Positions 15,258 through 19,945 of a stretch of 19,945 nucleotides of DNA are shown piece after piece; position 1 is the stretch's first letter, and every line of letters starts with the position of its first letter. Under the pieces are notes generated by a model, which was not told the DNA's origin, made no database searches, and saw only the letters and a list, made by a program, of their open reading frames with translations. Source of the stretch: an uncultured Gammaproteobacteria bacterium (GTDB taxonomy: Bacteria; Pseudomonadota; Gammaproteobacteria; Pseudomonadales; Azotimanducaceae_A); assembly GCA_913049565.1 (NCBI GenBank), contig CAJWZG010000023.1:1-19945 (forward strand), read 5' to 3'. The position numbers were made by a program, and so were the translations under genes.

Positions 15258-16466
15258 CTAGCTGCTCTTAACAATATCAAAGGTGACGCCAGCGCTTTGG
15301 GGCAAGCGTTTGAGCAATGCATCGCCCATGGCCGATGCGGGTGTCCAAAAACCACCGCCTACGGGCAAGTCATCTTGTGCGAGCGCCATGGCACTCTCCG
15401 CAATCATTTTCGAGGTGGAACCATAACCGGGGTCTTTGTCGCCCTTAACCCGAGCCCGGGTGTTTTTGCTCGGATCGGTTGGGTGTTGGGCAAACAGTTC
15501 AATATCGTAATAGCCATTGTTAATGGCGTCCTCGCTTGGACCTTCACCAGGCTTTGGCAAGAATTTTTGCAGCAGACCTCGTGTCACAGAAAAAGCGGCC
15601 ATGCCGGCGAACGCGCCGGTGCCTACACCCATGCCCGTGGCGCCCAGAAAACCGCCCGGGCCTTTACCTGTAGGAGTGCCTTCGTTGTACTGAAAGTCGG
15701 TGCCGTACAGGCCGTCGAGCAATTCCGCGCTGCGTCGCACGACCCGCGTATTGACCCCGGCCATTACAAAGGGGCCAACCCATGAGTCGAAGTCGTCATC
15801 AAAGTAAGCACCCATTTGATCTGGCCCGTCGAGTCCGCGCGATGTGTCGTTTAGTACGTAGGGGTCGGCTAATTTTTTCAGAATGCTTTTATCTTCTTTG
15901 GCTTGCTCCATCATCGCCATCATGCTGTCGATGGTGCCGCCGCTGAAACCGCCGCTAAACGCTTGTGGTCGATATTTGATTAGCCGAGCAGGTACGCCAT
16001 GAGTGTCGATCATATGCCGTTGCAGGAAGTAAACGCCTAGATCCGACGGAATACTGTCAAAGCCGCAGGTATGGACGATACGTGCACCGCTCGCTTTGGC
16101 CTCGGCTTGGTAGGTGGTAATCATCTCACGCATCCAAGGCACTTCACCCGTTAGGTCGCAGTAGTGAGTGCCGTGTTTGGCGCAGGCCGCAACCAGCGAT
16201 GAGCCGTAGCGCGCGTAGGGACCAACAGTAGTAAGCACAACTCGCGTCTGCTGCACCAAGTCGCTGATGGACTCCTCATCGTGGCTGTCTGCCTGAATAA
16301 TAGGTATGTCTTGGTCGTCGAGCACTTCTTTGACTTTTGACGGGTTGCGGCCGGCAACCGCCCATTGCAAATTGCTGTTGCGGTTTTGCTCCACCATGTA
16401 ATTCACAACCAAGCGCCCGGTAAAACCACTCGCGCCCCAAACGATGATGTCGTATTTGCGTTCCAT
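15258..16466 (-). CDS. Saccharopine dehydrogenase-like NAD(P)-binding reductase
   Basis: The 402-aa product belongs to the SCCPDH/trans-acting enoyl reductase family. The Rossmann motif is VWGASGFTGRLV (9-20), followed by AVAGRNPSKVKEV, which sets the NADP-type end of the second strand. HYCDLTGEVPWMREM (from H106) and HTCGFDSIPSDLGVYFL are the family's hallmark blocks. A segment rich in Gly and Ala (GPGGFLGATGMGVGTGAFAG) in the C-terminal half may contact a membrane or lipid, as seen in eukaryotic SCCPDH. Mycobacterial relatives reduce enoyl intermediates in lipid synthesis, so a lipid substrate is likely but unproven. It is not expected to make lysine. AGGATAGGG precedes the ATG. Confidence 0.87.
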   Translation of the reverse strand: MERKYDIIVWGASGFTGRLVVNYMVEQNRNSNLQWAVAGRNPSKVKEVLDDQDIPIIQADSHDEESISDLVQQTRVVLTTVGPYARYGSSLVAACAKHGTHYCDLTGEVPWMREMITTYQAEAKASGARIVHTCGFDSIPSDLGVYFLQRHMIDTHGVPARLIKYRPQAFSGGFSGGTIDSMMAMMEQAKEDKSILKKLADPYVLNDTSRGLDGPDQMGAYFDDDFDSWVGPFVMAGVNTRVVRRSAELLDGLYGTDFQYNEGTPTGKGPGGFLGATGMGVGTGAFAGMAAFSVTRGLLQKFLPKPGEGPSEDAINNGYYDIELFAQHPTDPSKNTRARVKGDKDPGYGSTSKMIAESAMALAQDDLPVGGGFWTPASAMGDALLKRLPQSAGVTFDIVKSS

Positions 16467-16501
16467 AACCCTATCCTGTTCGTATTATTGTGCTGTGAGG
16501 T

Positions 16502-16517
16502 CAGCGTGATGACGCTG
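16502..16517. repeat. Inverted repeat upstream of the saccharopine-dehydrogenase-like gene
   Basis: CAGCGT-gatg-ACGCTG is a 6-bp dyad 36 nt upstream of the minus-strand ATG at 16466. The position suits an operator or a leader hairpin. There is no T tract, so it is not a terminator. Confidence 0.35.
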
Positions 16518-16547
16518 GATACTTTAACCCAAATATGACCGCGCAAA

Positions 16548-16575
16548 GAAAAAACCCCTGTCTGAGCAGGGGTTT
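16548..16575 (-). terminator. Rho-independent terminator of the redoxin/copper protein gene
   Basis: On the minus strand the stem AAACCCCTG / CAGGGGTTT (9 bp, 6-nt loop) is followed directly by a T run broken by one C (TTTTTTCTTT counting the stem end). It begins about 20 bp after the stop codon at 16597. The GC-rich core and T tract make it a strong intrinsic terminator in that direction. On the + strand there is no T tract after the stem. Confidence 0.85.
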
Positions 16576-16596
16576 GTCTCGAAATACAGCGGAAGC

Positions 16597-18558
16597 TTAA
16601 CCGCCCCCGGCTCCCGTACCTGAGTCGCTTTGCTCGGCCTCGTCGCTTCGCCGGCTGATGTTGTACAGCTCTTGAATATCCAAGCCGCCATCGGCATTGG
16701 CATCGACCATCTTGAAGCCTTGCACCAACCGTTTCTTAATTTTGTTGGGGAGTTCCTTCCAGCTAAGTTTTCCGTCCATATTTTTGTCCAAGAAGCCGAC
16801 CATCTGGGTTGTGTCGGCGAGGGCCTTGTTAAATATGGGTGCTTCTGAGGTTTCTTCCGCTAAGGTGTAGCTAAAGGCTCCATATAACATTTCATCCCAA
16901 CTTTGCTGACCCCAAGGCACTGTTCGGTTGTGGTCAGGGTTGCCTGGGTTGGCCGAAGAGTTATCGTACCAAGTGGTGTGCACCAACTTGCTGGCCGGTT
17001 CGATACGAATTGGCTCAACGAAGGTGTAAGTGCGTTGCCAGTTAAAGTCGTAGTTGGGAACAGACAAAATGGTTTCCCTTTTCCCATTGGGGCTAATAAG
17101 CTCAAATTTCGACGCAACGCCTCGGTAATGCGAATGAGGGATCAGATCATGGAGAAGCGCAGACTTGTCAAACGAGTAATAGGCCACTTCTGCGTGCCTT
17201 GCCTCGTTCGCAGGAATCGTAATCGTCGGGTCCATAATGACGTCCTGACGATAGAAATTGTCAGGTCTTTCGTCATGAAAATACAAACCAATGCGCGATG
17301 AATCCACGACCTCGCGACCAATAGGCGTATAATGTAGCTGGAACGTGTATTCACCGCCGGGAGCAATGTAGACGCCGGTACCTGCTGGAAAAACATTGGA
17401 TTCACTACCTGGTGCGTAGCCGATCAAATAGTTATCAAACACACCCGAATTACGTTTGGCTTGCGCTGTCGAAGCATCGATCGAGCCAGCGAGAATATGG
17501 TGTACAACTTCACGGTTGCCAGGAATCACCGTCGCTGCTTTCACCCAAACCCCTTGATCTAGTGGATTGATCAAACGCGGAAACTTGTAATCCACTACAC
17601 CGCTGGCAGGGATCGTGTATTCCGGCATTTCCAGAATCAAATCCGGCTCACCCAGCGGCCACTGCACCTGGGCAATCGACAGACTTTTCAATGGGTCTTC
17701 ACCCGTGCCTCTTGGCGCACCAGCTTCAATCCAATGCACCAGCGTCTGTGTTTGCTCAAGGCTCAGTGATTTGTCGTTTTTCCAAACACCAATATGCGGA
17801 TCGGCGTGCCAAGGCGGCATGCGCTTGGTACGGATCACTTCGCGCATCATCGGAGCGAAACCTCTGACCATCTCGTAACTGGACATGGCCCAAGGGCCAA
17901 GACCGCCCTCGGTGTGGCAGACCACACACTTCTCCTGAAGGATCGGTGCGATGGTGTCGGTATAGCTTATTTGGGCGTGATTGGCGTTACGCTGGGCAAA
18001 GTTGATTAGGCACCCCATGGTGTCGCGGTTGGCCACCGGGACCGTGTCGCCTGCCAGCACGGTATCAATCGCCGCAGCAACAAAGTGGTTAGACGCTTCG
18101 GCTTTTTGTCGTTCATAGACCTGGCGGTCGTTGATGGGGCCTCGGTATGCGATTTCCCAAGTCTTGGGATCAATGACCAGTACCTCGGCAGTGCGAATAA
18201 GGTTCAACGACTCGCCGATCAACTGTGTTTCGTCGTGCAGTATCGGCATGTCGATCCCGTACTTTTGGGCTTCCGCGAGGATCGTACTGCGCTGATCTTG
18301 CAGATTGGAATTCAACATTAAAAAGTGCACGCCTTGCTGGGCGTACTCATCGCGCAAGTCTTTGTAGTCAGTAAGGGCATTACGCACGATCGGGCAGCCA
18401 TTGCCTTGAATCATGATTACAACGGCCGACTTATCACGGTGGTAGTGCAAGTTGTGGGCATCTCCGTGTTGATCTAACAGCACGAAATTTTCGATGCGTT
18501 CTGCTTGCAGCGTGCTGGTGACGAGCAACGCGCCGATGAGGGTAAGAATGCGCAGCAT
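16597..18558 (-). CDS. Exported redoxin - cytochrome c - type II copper monooxygenase fusion with EF-hands
   Basis: The 653-aa protein has four modules. Residues 1-19 are a signal peptide (cleavage near LQA|E). Residues 20-170 are a thioredoxin-like redoxin domain with GNGCPIVRN; C55 lacks a CxxC partner, though C183 lies downstream. CVVCH (211-215) is a covalent heme c site; M247 in KRMPPWHADP may be the axial ligand. Residues about 300-570 match the two-domain copper type II, ascorbate-dependent monooxygenase (PHM) fold. Candidate CuH ligands are H353-H354 and H409; CuM ligands are H475 and H477 (HSH) with M557 (DEM). Two EF-hand loops follow (591-602 and 619-630), with canonical D-x-N-x-D spacing. 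It should be periplasmic and couple electron transfer to a hydroxylation; substrate unknown. GAGAGG precedes the ATG; a terminator follows. Confidence 0.85.
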   Translation of the reverse strand: MLRILTLIGALLVTSTLQAERIENFVLLDQHGDAHNLHYHRDKSAVVIMIQGNGCPIVRNALTDYKDLRDEYAQQGVHFLMLNSNLQDQRSTILAEAQKYGIDMPILHDETQLIGESLNLIRTAEVLVIDPKTWEIAYRGPINDRQVYERQKAEASNHFVAAAIDTVLAGDTVPVANRDTMGCLINFAQRNANHAQISYTDTIAPILQEKCVVCHTEGGLGPWAMSSYEMVRGFAPMMREVIRTKRMPPWHADPHIGVWKNDKSLSLEQTQTLVHWIEAGAPRGTGEDPLKSLSIAQVQWPLGEPDLILEMPEYTIPASGVVDYKFPRLINPLDQGVWVKAATVIPGNREVVHHILAGSIDASTAQAKRNSGVFDNYLIGYAPGSESNVFPAGTGVYIAPGGEYTFQLHYTPIGREVVDSSRIGLYFHDERPDNFYRQDVIMDPTITIPANEARHAEVAYYSFDKSALLHDLIPHSHYRGVASKFELISPNGKRETILSVPNYDFNWQRTYTFVEPIRIEPASKLVHTTWYDNSSANPGNPDHNRTVPWGQQSWDEMLYGAFSYTLAEETSEAPIFNKALADTTQMVGFLDKNMDGKLSWKELPNKIKKRLVQGFKMVDANADGGLDIQELYNISRRSDEAEQSDSGTGAGGG

Positions 18559-18723
18559 ATGAGCCTCTCGATAGAAATCAGTGAGAGCAGATCATACGGC
18601 ACTTTTGATCATGCTCAAGGCATTGCCACCGGGGTTTTTGCGACCGGGCGATTTGTCATGGCGCATTTTCTCAGCATCAGGCTATGATCTGGAAACAGAA
18701 AAACGGGTTACTGGAGAGGGATT
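18559..18723. promoter_or_regulatory. Divergent intergenic region, promoters expected
   Basis: This 165-bp gap separates the minus-strand redoxin/copper gene from the plus-strand phosphotransferase gene, so both promoters should lie here. TATGAT (18683-18688) resembles a -10 box for the + strand gene, but TTGTCA (18653-18658) is 24 nt away, too far for a standard pair. GGAGAGGG (18713-18720) is the ribosome site for the TTG start at 18724. No clear operator repeat was found. Confidence 0.35.
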
Positions 18724-19737
18724 TTGGAGCGGATTGAAGGAATAGACGTTGTCGCCGTTACTGCGTGGCTTGCGGAACGGGTGCCGAGCCTGCAAACGCC
18801 GCTAGATTTTGAGTTGCTAGCCGGTGGTCACTCGAACCTGACGTATCGTGTAAAAGACGCTGCGGGAGCCGCTTACGTTCTGCGTCGCCCGCCATTGGGC
18901 CATGTGCTGCAAAGTGCTCACGACATGGGCCGTGAACACAAAATTGTGTCAGCGTTACAGGGTTCTACCGTGCCGGTTGCTGGCACTGAGGGTCTTTGCT
19001 CAGATAACGCGGTAAACGACGCCCCTTTCTATGTCATGAATTATGTCGCCGGCCCAGTGCTGCACGATCATGACGCGGCGGCGGCTTTGTCCGAGGCGGA
19101 TCGAGCCAGCCTCGGCCTGCATGTAATCGATGTGCTGGCCGCCTTACATAGCATCAACCCTGACGATGTGGGCCTGGGTGATCTAGGCCGCAAAGAAGCC
19201 TACCTGCAGAGACAGATGAAGCGATGGGTTACTCAGTGGGAAGCCACGAAAACCCACGAAGTGTCGGCGATGGACGAAAGCACCCGGCTGTTAGCTCAGC
19301 GCATGCCCGAGCAAATTGGCTCTGCTATCGTTCATGGCGACTACCGCTTGGGCAACATGATTACCAATAACGGCAAGGTGAGTGCGGTGCTGGACTGGGA
19401 ACTGTGTACCCTTGGCGATCCGTTAGCCGACGTGGGTTATTTGCTGAATTCCTGGATATCACCGGGTGAGCGGGAGGAGGACTTAAGCCCGACTTCCGCA
19501 GGCGGATTTTGCAGTCGCGAAACGCTGTCTGAGCGCTATGCCGACGCCACAGGGCGTGATCTCAGTGACATCAACTACTACCGAGCATTCTCACATTGGC
19601 GTTTGGCCGCCATTAATCAAGGCGTGTATAAGCGCTACTTGGTGGGTGCCATGGGTGAAGGTCATGACGTCGATCTGGACGCGCAAAAACAGGGTGTAAC
19701 TACGTTGTCTGAGGCGGCTCTTGAGTTGCTGAGTTAA
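18724..19737 (+). CDS. Phosphotransferase family protein (ACAD10/11-like APH kinase fold)
   Basis: The 337-aa product has the aminoglycoside-phosphotransferase/choline-kinase fold. AGGHSNLTYRV (33-43) is the nucleotide loop, and VLRRPP (52-57) the lysine-strand equivalent. VHGDYRLGNMI (203-213) is the catalytic loop with D206 and N211; VLDWELCTLGDPLADVGYL (222-240) carries the metal-binding D224. The LRRPPLGHVLQSAHDMGRE and WELCTLGDPLADVGYL wording is that of the kinase domain of ACAD10/ACAD11 and of bacterial stand-alone relatives. In that family it phosphorylates 4-hydroxyacyl-CoAs during fatty-acid breakdown; an antibiotic role is unlikely. The start is TTG at 18724, supported by GGAGAGGG a few bases upstream. 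It may work with the acyl-CoA dehydrogenases at 10672-12945; that is inference. Confidence 0.9.
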   Translation: MERIEGIDVVAVTAWLAERVPSLQTPLDFELLAGGHSNLTYRVKDAAGAAYVLRRPPLGHVLQSAHDMGREHKIVSALQGSTVPVAGTEGLCSDNAVNDAPFYVMNYVAGPVLHDHDAAAALSEADRASLGLHVIDVLAALHSINPDDVGLGDLGRKEAYLQRQMKRWVTQWEATKTHEVSAMDESTRLLAQRMPEQIGSAIVHGDYRLGNMITNNGKVSAVLDWELCTLGDPLADVGYLLNSWISPGEREEDLSPTSAGGFCSRETLSERYADATGRDLSDINYYRAFSHWRLAAINQGVYKRYLVGAMGEGHDVDLDAQKQGVTTLSEAALELLS

Positions 19738-19760
19738 TTACCGCAAGAACTTATTGCAGT

Positions 19761-19816
19761 CTGCCGGAGCCAATGGCGCCAGTTGTGCTTGGCGCATGCT
19801 CCCCGGCAGGGCTTTT
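19761..19816 (+). terminator. Terminator-like long hairpin after the phosphotransferase gene
   Basis: CTGCCGG (19761-19767) pairs with CCGGCAG (19803-19809). Inside, AGC pairs with GCT and GCGCC with GGCGC, leaving a loop around AGTTGTGCTT. GGCTTTTT follows, giving a short T run (19812-19816). It begins 23 bp after the stop codon. The stem is longer and more interrupted than a minimal terminator, so it may also act as a 3'-end stabiliser. Confidence 0.65.
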
Positions 19817-19926
19817 TCGACGCAGCGAAACAGGAAAAGACAGTAAAAAAGGCGTGTCAGATAAAGGTCATCTGAAAACAACTGATCTTCTTGGGGGGAA
19901 GGACGTTGTAAGGAGTTACAGTTAAG
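19817..19926 (+). other. Possible structured 5' leader of a gene cut by the right edge
   Basis: After the terminator there is no coding frame I trust. TCAGAT-aaaggtc-ATCTGA (19857-19875) forms a 6-bp hairpin. AGGCGTG (19850-19856) can pair with CACGCCT (19934-19940), which would enclose the hairpin and the ribosome-like AAGGAG (19910-19915). That could be a translation-controlling leader. It matches no RNA family I know, and the short arms may be chance. Confidence 0.25.
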
Positions 19927-19945
19927 TTGTTCGCACGCCTGAAAC
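19927..19945 (+). CDS. Possible start of a truncated gene at the right edge
   Basis: TTG at 19927 begins an open frame reading MFARLK before the sequence ends. AAGGAG at 19910-19915 lies 11 nt upstream, a little far but usable. Six codons give no hint of function, and another start beyond the edge is equally possible. Confidence 0.2.

Noticed and set aside
18653..18688. A sigma-70 promoter from TTGTCA and TATGAT
   Set aside because: The spacer is 24 nt, well beyond the 16-18 nt normally required.
18724..19737. An aminoglycoside resistance kinase
   Set aside because: The fold is shared, but the sequence wording is that of the ACAD10/11 kinase group and the neighbours are metabolic.
1..19945. 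A CRISPR array, insertion sequence, prophage or tRNA gene
   Set aside because: I saw no regularly spaced direct repeats, transposase or phage-like frames, or tRNA cloverleaf ends.

Overview
The window looks like ordinary chromosomal DNA of a Gram-negative bacterium, GC in the mid-50s by eye, densely packed and heavy in acyl-CoA and redox metabolism. The repertoire (paired acyl-CoA dehydrogenases, acyl-CoA carboxylase carboxyltransferase, ACAD10/11-type phosphotransferase, saccharopine-dehydrogenase-like reductase, exported AbgB-like amidohydrolase, aerobic GlpD, large exported copper/heme/redoxin protein) fits a free-living, probably marine, gammaproteobacterium. That placement is inference from gene content only. 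I see no rRNA, tRNA, transposase, phage gene or CRISPR array.

Layout. Bases 50-1036 (-) encode a cysteine-synthase-family PLP enzyme. It is divergent from a + strand run: a cytoplasmic class C beta-lactamase-fold serine hydrolase, an exported M20 amidohydrolase and an NAD(P)-binding DUF1932-type oxidoreductase (1206-4767). A - strand cluster (7397 to 4773) holds a 100-aa lipocalin-like protein, a carboxyltransferase and a histidine phosphatase. At 7471-8151 (+) lies an unrecognised-function protein with the sequence marks of a PD-(D/E)XK nuclease domain plus a C-terminal winged helix. Its 3' end overlaps the 3' end of glpD. From 12945 down to 8080 (-) run two tightly coupled acyl-CoA dehydrogenases, an EamA/DMT transporter and glpD, possibly one transcription unit.

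A + strand operon (13092-15254) joins an all-alpha dUTPase, an MTH1-like Nudix hydrolase and a luciferase-like flavin oxidoreductase. The first two would both clean the nucleotide pool. A - strand saccharopine-dehydrogenase-like reductase follows (15258-16466). Next is a 653-aa exported fusion of redoxin, a CxxCH heme motif, a PHM-type copper monooxygenase and two EF-hands (16597-18558, -), with a clear intrinsic terminator. The window ends with an ACAD10/11-like phosphotransferase (18724-19737, +), a terminator-like hairpin, and possibly the first codons of another gene.

The best candidates for something little described are the nuclease-like protein at 7471-8151 and the four-module copper/heme protein at 16597-18558. 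I found no multi-gene system that I would call new with confidence.
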